Assembly (NCBI GenBank): GCA_030731565.1
Contig: JANQTT010000086.1
Span: 1 to 8,805, forward strand
From: Rickettsiaceae bacterium
GTDB taxonomy: Bacteria; Pseudomonadota; Alphaproteobacteria; Rickettsiales; Rickettsiaceae
Reading direction: 5' to 3'
Length of the DNA: 8,805 bases
Shown: in pieces, positions 1-5,773 of the stretch
How positions within the stretch are numbered: position 1 is the first letter of the stretch
Layout: each line of letters starts with the position of its first letter
The notes under the pieces: generated by a model
Database searches by the model: none
What the model was told of the DNA's origin: nothing
Seen by the model: only the letters and a program-made list of their open reading frames with translations
Translations under genes and position numbers: made by a program

Positions 1-591
1 AGCTTGAGCTATATCCGAGTGGAAGAAGGCTCCTTTCTCACGGCAGATCTGTCCTATTTCCTTCAAAGGCTGTACTACTCCAATTTCATTATTTACAGCC
101 ATAACCGATACAAGCATAGTATCTTCAGTTATGGCATTTCTTAACTCGTCTAAATCAACAATTCCATTAGGCTTAACAGGTAAATAAGTTACTCTAAATC
201 CTTCTTGCTCTAAATGCCTGCATGTATCTAGAATGCATTTATGCTCCGTTAAGACAGTTACAATATGTTTCTTCTTAGAACCATAAAACTTTGCAATACC
301 TTTAAGAGCCATATTGTTTGACTCGGTTGCTCCAGAAGTAAAAATAATTTCTTTTGCTGAAGCTCCTATTAAGTTTGCAACTTGCGATCTTGCAAGTTCG
401 CACGCTTCTTCTGCCTCCCATGCATAAGAATGACTTTTTGAATGAGGATTACCGAATTTTTCAGTAAAATATGGCAGCATCGCTTCGACCACTCTGGGAT
501 CTGTCTTTGTAGTGGCTTGACTGTCCAAATATATTGGAAATCTACTACCACTATCAGCTACTTTTTTTCTCAATTTCTCTAAATTTGTCAT
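1..591 (-). CDS. iscS: Cysteine desulfurase IscS, N-terminal part (cut by left edge)
   Basis: PLP-dependent enzyme that takes sulfur from L-cysteine, giving alanine and an enzyme persulfide passed to the IscU scaffold in the cytoplasm. The 197 codons present read in frame to base 1; the family is about 400 residues, so roughly half is missing, including the PLP lysine and catalytic cysteine. Visible fold-type I markers are YLDSQATT (21-28), GNPHS (47-51), TSGATESNN (85-93), the cofactor-stacking histidine in TEHK (H117), VNNEIG (167-171) and HSD (191-193). The ATG at 589-591 lies 5 nt after the stop of the upstream desulfurase, without a good Shine-Dalgarno, so translation is probably coupled. 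The stretch [12 protein letters not shown] and the GNPHSKSHS segment look like rickettsial or mitochondrial IscS/NFS1. It is third in the iscR operon, and iscU would be expected further left. Identification is firm; the symbol rests on the typical IscS N-terminus and context. Confidence 0.95.
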   Translation of the reverse strand, partial: MTNLEKLRKKVADSGSRFPIYLDSQATTKTDPRVVEAMLPYFTEKFGNPHSKSHSYAWEAEEACELARSQVANLIGASAKEIIFTSGATESNNMALKGIAKFYGSKKKHIVTVLTEHKCILDTCRHLEQEGFRVTYLPVKPNGIVDLDELRNAITEDTMLVSVMAVNNEIGVVQPLKEIGQICREKGAFFHSDIAQA

Positions 592-596
592 AATAT

Positions 597-1709
597 TTAT
601 TTATTAATCTTGTTATATATTTCAATGAAACTATCTATATCAGCTTCTTTAGTGTCCATTCCAACCGAGACCCTAAGGGCTGACTGTATTTTATCTTCCT
701 TATATCCCATCGCTGACAATACATGAGAGGGGACAGACTTACCAGAAGAACACGCTGAGCCAGAACTAACTGCTACTCCTTGCAAATCCAAAGCAATTAA
801 CTGGGTCTCAGCCTTTTTATTTAAATTAAATATCAAACTTGTATTCGGCAGGCGTTCAACATCAGCTCCAGCAATTTCTATTAAATGCCCCCTTTCTAAC
901 AATAATTTTTCAAGTTTAGATTGCAGTTTAGTCATATGCGCGCGTCTCTCTACCAGCTCATTTTTTGCAAGCTTTGCAGCAAAACCAAAGCCCACGATAG
1001 CTGGAACATTTTCAGTTCCAGAACGAAGAGACCTCTCTTGCCCCCCTCCAATAATTTGGGGCTCTAAATGAACAGAAGCTCGCGCGACTAGCGCCGCAGA
1101 ACCCATAGGCCCACCAAATTTGTGACCAGAAATTGACAAAAAATCTATTCCAAGGTCTTGCATATCTACATCTATTTTGCCGACAGCTTGTACACAATCA
1201 CTATGAACCAATGCTCCATAATCGTGCGCTATTTCACATATTTTTTTAATAGGCTGAATAATTCCAGTTTCATTATTTGCCAGCATAACTGATAACAACT
1301 TTTTGGCAGATTTTGACTTTTTTAATTTATTAACTAAATCATCAATATCCAAAATTCCATTTTTATCAACTTTAACTATTGTGATATTCTTTAAATACTT
1401 ACTATGAGCATAAATTGATAAGTGCTCAGTTGCAGATATAAAAATTTCGTTATCTTTAAAATTTGCAATAATTAAATTATTAGCCTCTGTTCCGCTTGCA
1501 GTAAACGTAATTTGATATTTTCTACGGTCCGATTCAAAACCTAGCAAATAAGCAAGAGATTTCCGCGCCTCTTCTAGCAACCCTTTACCTTTTTGTCCAC
1601 ATGAATGAATTGAGGACGGGTTTAAAGGCCCATAACTAACAAGCTCATTCATTTTACTCCACACTTTGGGGTTAATGTTTGTTGTAGCATTGTGATCTAG
1701 ATATATCAT
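597..1709 (-). CDS. NifS/IscS-like cysteine desulfurase (second copy in isc operon)
   Basis: PLP-dependent cysteine desulfurase of 370 residues. Visible markers are YLDHNATT (3-10), ASGTEANN (71-78), the cofactor-stacking H96 in ATEH, ANNETG (144-149), HSD with D171 and Q174, the PLP Schiff-base lysine K197 in SGHKFGG, RSGTEN (229-234), and the catalytic cysteine C320 in [10 protein letters not shown]. All key residues are present, so it should be active. The ATG at 1707-1709 is chosen because the family begins [10 protein letters not shown] and because it starts 4 nt after the iscR stop. A longer frame from 1751 adds 14 residues without family support and overlaps iscR by 38 bases. The gene lies between iscR and iscS, an order I recall from Rickettsia. 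It is shorter than IscS and closer to NifS, and could supply sulfur to another acceptor or act as a partner or backup. Which acceptor it serves cannot be read from the sequence. Confidence 0.93.
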   Translation of the reverse strand: MIYLDHNATTNINPKVWSKMNELVSYGPLNPSSIHSCGQKGKGLLEEARKSLAYLLGFESDRRKYQITFTASGTEANNLIIANFKDNEIFISATEHLSIYAHSKYLKNITIVKVDKNGILDIDDLVNKLKKSKSAKKLLSVMLANNETGIIQPIKKICEIAHDYGALVHSDCVQAVGKIDVDMQDLGIDFLSISGHKFGGPMGSAALVARASVHLEPQIIGGGQERSLRSGTENVPAIVGFGFAAKLAKNELVERRAHMTKLQSKLEKLLLERGHLIEIAGADVERLPNTSLIFNLNKKAETQLIALDLQGVAVSSGSACSSGKSVPSHVLSAMGYKEDKIQSALRVSVGMDTKEADIDSFIEIYNKINK

Positions 1710-1713
1710 AATT

Positions 1714-2148
1714 TTATGTATCTCTATTCCAATTAAGGAAATTAATCTCATCTGAAATCACATCAGCTATCGATATATTTGCAAAATATTCCCGTATATG
1801 GCGCCCTAAACCTTTCCATAGCTCATGGGTTTTACAATTAACTCCATTTTTTCTGCAATTTTTATCTTTAGAACATCTGGTCATTTTTAAGTTTTCTTCA
1901 ACGGCATCTATAATACTTTCAATAGAAATTTCTTTCGAAGGCATATTTAAATGGTAACCACCACCCGGACCTTTCACGGAACGTACTAGATTAGCTTTTT
2001 TTAATTTTAAAAAAATTTGCTCAAGGTAATTTAAAGGAATACTTTGCTTTTCAGAAATATCAGCAAGCCTTATTGGAGCACTGCTTTCCCTAGCAGCAAC
2101 CTCAATTACAGCCATTACAGCATAGCGACTTTTTGTAGTTAGCATCAT
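1714..2148 (-). CDS. iscR: Rrf2-family iron-sulfur transcription regulator IscR
   Basis: A 144-residue Rrf2-family DNA-binding protein that senses [2Fe-2S] status and, in E. coli, represses its own isc operon when the cluster is bound. The N-terminal winged helix-turn-helix is clear: LTTKSRYAVMA (3-13), recognition region IPLNYLEQIFLKLKKA (37-52), and wing VKGPGGGYHL (58-67). Ligands match IscR: C92, C98, C105 and H108, against C92, C98, C104 and H107 in E. coli, with one extra residue in the loop. It is therefore a cluster-binding IscR and not an NsrR or a cluster-free Rrf2 protein. Two ATGs are adjacent (2146-2148 and 2143-2145). AGGAG at 2156-2160 sits 7 nt before the first, which favours it, though E. 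coli IscR aligns with the second. It heads the operon, with the desulfurase 4 nt downstream, and an IscR-type operator overlaps its promoter. Confidence 0.96.
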   Translation of the reverse strand: MMLTTKSRYAVMAVIEVAARESSAPIRLADISEKQSIPLNYLEQIFLKLKKANLVRSVKGPGGGYHLNMPSKEISIESIIDAVEENLKMTRCSKDKNCRKNGVNCKTHELWKGLGRHIREYFANISIADVISDEINFLNWNRDT

Positions 2149-2163
2149 TTTATTTCTCCTTTA

Positions 2164-2177
2164 TAACCGATTGGTTA
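2164..2177. repeat. Small dyad in the iscR leader
   Basis: TAACC and GGTTA are perfect inverted 5-bp arms around GATT, inside the predicted iscR leader and just upstream of the AGGAG ribosome binding site. It could be a second operator half-pair or a weak RNA hairpin. It does not resemble the type 2 IscR consensus. Confidence 0.35.
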
Positions 2178-2192
2178 CCTACTCAAAAAACG

Positions 2193-2221
2193 AGTTTAAC
2201 TTACCCAACAAAAACAGTCAA
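2193..2221 (-). promoter_or_regulatory. Sigma-70-type promoter of the iscR operon
   Basis: On the minus strand the -35 hexamer TTGACT (2216-2221, 5 of 6 to consensus) is followed by a 17-nt spacer and the -10 hexamer TAAACT (2193-2198, 4 of 6). Transcription would start near 2186, leaving a leader of about 37 nt before the iscR ATG. The spacing is ideal and the position fits; the start site is predicted only. Confidence 0.65.
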
Positions 2222-2225
2222 GTAT
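2201..2225 (-). promoter_or_regulatory. Putative type 1 IscR operator over the iscR -35 box
   Basis: Read on the minus strand, these 25 bases have the left half ATACTTGACT, a GTTTT centre and the right half TGTTGGGTAA. Against the E. coli type 1 IscR consensus as I remember it (halves ATASYYGACT and AGTCRRSTAT around RWWWY), 22 of 25 positions agree. The mismatches are positions 16, 19 and 25, all in the right half. The site contains the -35 hexamer, so holo-IscR would block RNA polymerase, matching autorepression in enterobacteria. The consensus is recalled and the match was counted by hand. Confidence 0.65.
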
Positions 2226-2339
2226 TTGAGGCAAAAATTCTGTATCATTACCTTTCTCAGCAAAGACTCTCGTAGCAGATTTATTATCCCAGCTGGCAAA
2301 TTAAAACCATCAAGACGTAAATATTATCAATTTAAGTAA

Positions 2340-2355
2340 ATATCTATATAGATAT
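2340..2355. repeat. 16-bp perfect palindrome beside the 99-bp element
   Basis: ATATCTATATAGATAT equals its own reverse complement over all 16 bases. It ends 2 nt before the left arm of the large palindromic element. All bases but two are A or T, so chance is possible, yet the length and position suggest a protein-binding site, or an insertion target. Confidence 0.45.
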
Positions 2356-2357
2356 CA

Positions 2358-2456
2358 TACCATTCTTTAAATTAAATAATACAAGGCGCGAGGAGCCAAA
2401 CCTATATATAATAGGTGAGCGAGAGAGAGCGGTAATATTTAATTTAAAGAATGGTA
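2358..2456. repeat. 99-bp palindromic element, MITE- or RPE-like
   Basis: The left arm 2358-2378 (TACCATTC to AAATA) and the right arm 2436-2456 are perfect 21-bp inverted repeats. After one A-A mismatch, three more pairs extend the stem (2380-2382 with 2432-2434). The 49-nt interior differs in composition from its flanks: a GC-rich part GGCGCGAGGAGCC (2385-2397), a nested hairpin ACCTAT/ATAGGT (2400-2405 and 2411-2416, loop ATATA), and a purine run GAGCGAGAGAGAGCGG (2417-2432). No reading frame fills it and I see no clear target-site duplication. The size and nested-palindrome shape recall Rickettsia palindromic elements and MITEs, but I recognise no named family. Here it is intergenic and would form a long hairpin or cruciform between two divergent promoters. 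Copy number elsewhere in the genome is unknown. Confidence 0.75.
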
Positions 2457-2558
2457 CCACAAGCTTATGTTTTATAAGGGGTATATAAAAGATATAGATG
2501 GAAATTAATCGAATTACATGCCAATATTATAGCTACAATTTATTAGAGCTTACAAAAA

Positions 2559-3476
2559 ATGAAAATAGGAATTTTATCTCGTAGCCCAAAGATTTACTCA
2601 ACAGCAAGGCTTGTAAAAGAAGCGGAAGAACGAGGGCATGAGGTAACTGTTGTCAATCCTTTAAAATGTTATATGAATATAACTGGGAATCATCCGGATG
2701 TTTATTACAAGCATAAAAAAGTACAAGAAAAATTAGAATTTGATGCTATTGTACCTAGGATTGGAGCCTCTGCAACGATTTATGGTGCAGCAGTTTTGCG
2801 TCAGTTTGAAGTAGCGGGAGTTTATACAGTAAATGGCTCAGTTGCAATTACTAGGTCGCGTGATAAATTAAGATCACATCAACTGCTTGCCAGAAAAGAA
2901 GTAGGCATACCGATTACCAGCTATGCTCACTCTGGGAATGTTACTAGGGATTTAATTTCTTCAGTCGGAGGCGCGCCGCTTATTGTAAAAGTTATAGAAA
3001 GCACCCAAGGAAAAGGTGTATTGCTTGCGGAAACAACTAAGGCAGCGGAAAGTTTGATTAATGCATTCTTGAGCCTGCATGCAGATTTCCTTGTGCAGGA
3101 ATTCATAAAAGAATCCTCTGGCGCTGATATTAGATGCTTTGTTATAGGCGATAAAGTTGTTGCAGCCATGAAAAGGCAAGGAGTTGAAGGAGAGTTTAAG
3201 TCTAATTTGCATAATGGAGGTTCAGCTGAAATGGTTAAAATCTCCCCTACAGAAAGAGCGGTCGCTGTTAAGGCTGCTAAAGTTCTAGGGCTAAAAGTAT
3301 CTGGAGTCGATATAGTACGCTCAAATAGAGGACCGCTAGTATTAGAGGTAAATTCATCACCTGGTTTAGAAGGAATAGAAAAAACAACTGGCAAAAATGT
3401 TGCTGCAAATATAATAGAGTTTATTGAAAAAGACATCAATAGAACAACTAGAACTCAGATTTTTATGAAAGGTTAG
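2559..3476 (+). CDS. rimK: Ribosomal protein S6 glutamate ligase RimK
   Basis: ATP-grasp ligase that in E. coli adds glutamate residues to the C-terminus of ribosomal protein S6 and can make poly-glutamate. At 305 residues it matches the family length of about 300. The N-terminal domain has [10 protein letters not shown] (1-10), NPLKCYMNI (33-41), [11 protein letters not shown] (66-76) and [13 protein letters not shown] (99-111), all close to E. coli RimK. The ATP-grasp part shows [10 protein letters not shown] (136-145, ATP-contacting K144), TQGKGV (149-154), VQEFIKE (179-185), DIRCFVIGD (190-198) and [10 protein letters not shown] (212-221). Metal ligands are D251, E263 and N265 in [21 protein letters not shown]. 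All key residues are present. An in-frame stop at 2544-2546 makes 2559 the first ATG; AGAG ends 10 nt before it. It is first in an operon with a zinc hydrolase (9-nt gap) and rimB. S6 as the substrate is inferred from the family, since rpsF is not in the window. Confidence 0.96.
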   Translation: MKIGILSRSPKIYSTARLVKEAEERGHEVTVVNPLKCYMNITGNHPDVYYKHKKVQEKLEFDAIVPRIGASATIYGAAVLRQFEVAGVYTVNGSVAITRSRDKLRSHQLLARKEVGIPITSYAHSGNVTRDLISSVGGAPLIVKVIESTQGKGVLLAETTKAAESLINAFLSLHADFLVQEFIKESSGADIRCFVIGDKVVAAMKRQGVEGEFKSNLHNGGSAEMVKISPTERAVAVKAAKVLGLKVSGVDIVRSNRGPLVLEVNSSPGLEGIEKTTGKNVAANIIEFIEKDINRTTRTQIFMKG

Positions 3477-3485
3477 AATATTTTT

Positions 3486-4502
3486 ATGCAAGATGAATTG
3501 ATAATAGATGGCAACATTATAAAGAAAGGCGAAAGAAAGCATTTTGAAATAGGGGTTTCTAAACTATATGACCACACCGAAATGACTATACCCGTTGAAG
3601 TCATTAGGGGTAAGGAAGATGGGCCTATTATTTTTATATCAGCCGCTATACATGGAGACGAAATTAATGGTGTAGAAGTTATACGTAGGCTGCTAGCTCG
3701 TAAAAAACTGCTGTCAAACCTACGTGGTACGTTAATCGCAGTTCCAATTGTAAATATGTTTGGATTTAATCGGAACTTGCGATATTTACCTGATCGAAGA
3801 GATTTGAATCGAGTATTTCCAGGCACAAAAAGTGGTTCACTAGCTGGGCAAATTGCTTATAAATTTATGAAAGAAATAGTTGAAAAATACGAATACGGCA
3901 TAGATATTCACACCGGTAGCGCGCATAGGTTTAATTTACCACAAATAAGGGCTTATTTGGATAATACAGAGATTGAAGATTTAGCTGAAGCTTTCGGAGT
4001 ACCTGTAATTTTGCATTCTGAATACAGAGAAGGCTCGCTCCGTCAGGCCGCTGCAGAAAGAGGCATAAAAATTATATTATTCGAAGGCGGTGAAGCATTA
4101 AGGTATGATGAAAAAGTTATCAGATCAGCTGAAAAAGGCATTCTGTCTATTTTGACAAAGATTGGAATGGTTAATGAAGAATTAGTTAAAACTAAATCCC
4201 CAAAACAAAGGGAAGTTTTTGTTGCTAGCTCTAGCCATTGGATACGCGCTCCACATAGCGGCAGTATGCACGTTAAAAAGCAAGTTGGTAATAAAGTCAA
4301 AAAAAACGAGATATTAGCAATTATCTCAGATCCATTTGGGATTGAAAAACACTTCGTCAGAGCAAAAGAAGCCGGAATGATTATTGGAATTACAATGATG
4401 CCTTTAGTAAATAATGGAGATGCATTATTCCACGTAGCCACTTTTGATAACCTGAAGGCTGTAGCAAACGAAGTAGCAGATTATGATGAGGCGTTAGGAT
4501 GA
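3486..4502 (+). CDS. AstE/AspA-family (M14-like) zinc hydrolase
   Basis: A 338-residue member of the succinylglutamate desuccinylase/aspartoacylase family, zinc enzymes with a carboxypeptidase A fold that usually cleave N-acyl or C-terminal acidic amino acids. The zinc site is complete: H56 and E59 in AAIHGDEING, and H142 in DIHTGS. DLNRVFPG (106-113) is the substrate-binding signature and E200 in LFEGGE is the likely general base. Residues from about 250 form a beta-rich C-terminal domain: RAPHSGSMHV (254-263), KVGNKVKKNE-like segment (265-275) and DALFHVA (312-318), resembling a biotinyl/lipoyl-type barrel as in this family. It starts 9 nt after rimK and overlaps rimB by 4 nt, so the three are co-expressed. 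No arginine succinyltransferase genes are near, so AstE itself is unlikely. In this operon a role in removing glutamate added by RimK, or in recycling small acyl-glutamates, is plausible but unproven. Confidence 0.88.
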   Translation: MQDELIIDGNIIKKGERKHFEIGVSKLYDHTEMTIPVEVIRGKEDGPIIFISAAIHGDEINGVEVIRRLLARKKLLSNLRGTLIAVPIVNMFGFNRNLRYLPDRRDLNRVFPGTKSGSLAGQIAYKFMKEIVEKYEYGIDIHTGSAHRFNLPQIRAYLDNTEIEDLAEAFGVPVILHSEYREGSLRQAAAERGIKIILFEGGEALRYDEKVIRSAEKGILSILTKIGMVNEELVKTKSPKQREVFVASSSHWIRAPHSGSMHVKKQVGNKVKKNEILAIISDPFGIEKHFVRAKEAGMIIGITMMPLVNNGDALFHVATFDNLKAVANEVADYDEALG

Positions 4503-4978
4503 AGAAAAAGCCCCCACTAATGATCGGATGGAAAGAATGGGCTGCGCTTCCTGGGCTTAACGTTCCATTAATTAAGATAAAAATTGACACTGGCGCAAAA
4601 ACTTCTGCGCTACATGCATATGATATAAAAATAGTGAAAATTGAAGAAAAAATTTTTGCAGAATTCGTTATACACCCAATCCAAAAGAATAATAAAATTT
4701 GTCGGAAAGCCATTGCTGAAATTATTGGAATTAGAACGATCAAAAGCTCAAATGGGCAAAAGGAAAATCGTTTGGTAATTCGCTCACCAATCAAAATCGG
4801 GGAATATGTATGGGATATAGATATAACCCTAACAAATCGTGATATCATGCACCATAGAATGCTTCTAGGAAGAGAAGCAATGGGCAAGCTGCTTGTTCAT
4901 CCAACAAAATCATTTTGCCAAGGTGCTATCTCTGCTAAACAAGCATTACTAGAGTACGAACCGGTTGTTTTAGAATAA
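4499..4978 (+). CDS. rimB: RimB-like retropepsin-fold protease (often misnamed ATP-dependent zinc protease)
   Basis: A 159-residue protein of Pfam PF05618. Its members are often annotated as ATP-dependent zinc proteases, but they carry an aspartic-protease signature; here it is IDTGAKTSALHA (29-40) with D30, T31 and G32. MLLGREAM (121-128) is the second family motif, equivalent to the hydrophobic-G element of retropepsins. In Pseudomonas fluorescens the homologue RimB is encoded with rimK and trims glutamates that RimK added to S6. No signal peptide or membrane segment is visible, so it should be cytoplasmic. Its ATG overlaps the upstream stop (ATGA at 4499-4502), and GAGG (4488-4491) sits 7 nt before it, supporting this start. 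Its stop directly abuts the stop of the convergent hydrolase gene. The symbol is assigned from the family and from linkage to rimK. Confidence 0.86.
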   Translation: MKKKPPLMIGWKEWAALPGLNVPLIKIKIDTGAKTSALHAYDIKIVKIEEKIFAEFVIHPIQKNNKICRKAIAEIIGIRTIKSSNGQKENRLVIRSPIKIGEYVWDIDITLTNRDIMHHRMLLGREAMGKLLVHPTKSFCQGAISAKQALLEYEPVVLE

Positions 4979-5743
4979 TTATAATAATCTTATTATTTCA
5001 TCTATAGAATTACATATCATATTTAGATCTTTTTCTCTTAAAAGGCTATGGTTCCCGTCTTTAATTAATTTAAGGGAAACATTATTGTGCGCTATTTTAA
5101 TAAATATCCGCTCGGAAATACTATAAGGTACATCAATATCCTGTTGGCCATGCAGCAGATGGACAGGGCATTTTATGTCAATTTTTTCTTTATTTAGAAG
5201 TAGAAACTTACGTCCATCTTTTATTAAGTTAAAACTGATCGGATATATATGTTTACAATTTGGATCTGAGCCACCGATATCACAAATACCATCTGTTTTC
5301 ATTTTTTGTTTTTGATTATCAGTCAGTTTATTCCATATAAGCTCTTCAGAAAAATCTGGAGCAGAAGATATCCCTACCATGCCAATGATATCATTTGGAC
5401 GTTTTATAGAAGCTAAAAGAGTAATCCATGCTCCCATACTGGATCCTACTAAAAGAACTGGCTGTTTGGCTAATTTGTCAATAACAAGGTCTAGACCTTC
5501 TTGCCAGCTACTAATAGTCTGGTCAGAAAAATTTCCTGAGGATTGCCCATGGCCAAAATTATCAAACCTAATAAAATTATAATTATTGCGCCTACAGTGA
5601 TCTTCAAGCCACATAGCTTTACTTCCGCACATATCTGACATCAGCCCATGATGAAAAATAATAAAAGGAGCTTCCTTTTTTGCCGTTTTGTACTTATTAT
5701 ATGCTAAAAACTTTTCTTTGTTATCGGTATATAAGATATCCAT
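4979..5743 (-). CDS. ABHD10-like alpha/beta hydrolase
   Basis: A 254-residue single-domain serine hydrolase. The oxyanion-hole region is HHGLMSDMCGSKA (31-43), followed by FIRFDNFGHGQSSG (57-70). The nucleophile elbow GSSMG (100-104) has S102. The acid is D202 in LLHGQQDIDVP and the histidine H232 in KDGNHSLL. The strings SDMxGxKA, RFDxxGxGxSxG, VGSSxGxW and LLHGxxDxxVP resemble the mitochondrial ABHD10 group, which removes S-acyl groups from proteins and hydrolyses acyl-glucuronides in animals; this likeness is from memory. No signal peptide or lipobox is seen, so it is probably cytoplasmic, and the bacterial substrate is unknown. The start at 5743 has only a weak ribosome binding site and lies 30 bp from the divergent glycosyltransferase ATG, so its promoter must overlap that gene's start. 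It could equally be a general carboxylesterase. Confidence 0.85.
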   Translation of the reverse strand: MDILYTDNKEKFLAYNKYKTAKKEAPFIIFHHGLMSDMCGSKAMWLEDHCRRNNYNFIRFDNFGHGQSSGNFSDQTISSWQEGLDLVIDKLAKQPVLLVGSSMGAWITLLASIKRPNDIIGMVGISSAPDFSEELIWNKLTDNQKQKMKTDGICDIGGSDPNCKHIYPISFNLIKDGRKFLLLNKEKIDIKCPVHLLHGQQDIDVPYSISERIFIKIAHNNVSLKLIKDGNHSLLREKDLNMICNSIDEIIRLL

Positions 5744-5773
5744 ACTATAGAAATTTCTTAGGATGATTTAATT

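Larger units (their letters stand above)
2226..2558. other. Gene-free divergent spacer between iscR and rimK
   Basis: I see no credible gene in these 333 bases. From left to right they hold an A/T-rich stretch with a small CCAGCTGG palindrome (2289-2296), a 16-bp palindrome (2340-2355), a 99-bp palindromic element (2358-2456), and an AT-rich leader up to rimK. The only rimK promoter I can propose is weak: TTTATA (2471-2476) with TATAGA (2493-2498) at 16-nt spacing. A 28-codon frame (2498-2584) overlaps the rimK start out of frame and lacks a ribosome binding site, so I do not call it. Confidence 0.6.

Noticed and set aside
2358..2456. Reading the palindromic element as a transcription terminator
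   Set aside because: Both flanking genes point away from it, so no transcript needs ending here, and it lacks a G/C stem with a T-run.
2498..2584. 28-codon frame overlapping the rimK start, a possible leader peptide
   Set aside because: It has no ribosome binding site, no recognisable leader features and no codon run suggesting attenuation. It is short enough to be chance in AT-rich DNA.
2927..3439. Long open frame on the minus strand inside rimK
   Set aside because: It is antisense to a clearly conserved gene and its translation has no recognisable domain. It is a shadow of rimK codon use.
3486..4502. Naming the middle operon gene astE (arginine succinyltransferase pathway)
   Set aside because: No other ast genes are present, and the family includes many enzymes of different specificity. 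The rimK/rimB context argues against it.
4390..4887. 165-residue hydrophobic frame on the minus strand across the hydrolase and rimB genes
   Set aside because: It looks membrane-like, but only because it is the complement of rimB and of the preceding gene, both of which have solid family motifs.
4981..4996. ATAATAA/TTATTAT hairpin just past the rimB stop
   Set aside because: The stem is purely A/T with a 2-nt loop and lies in the coding end of the convergent hydrolase. It has no proper T-run.
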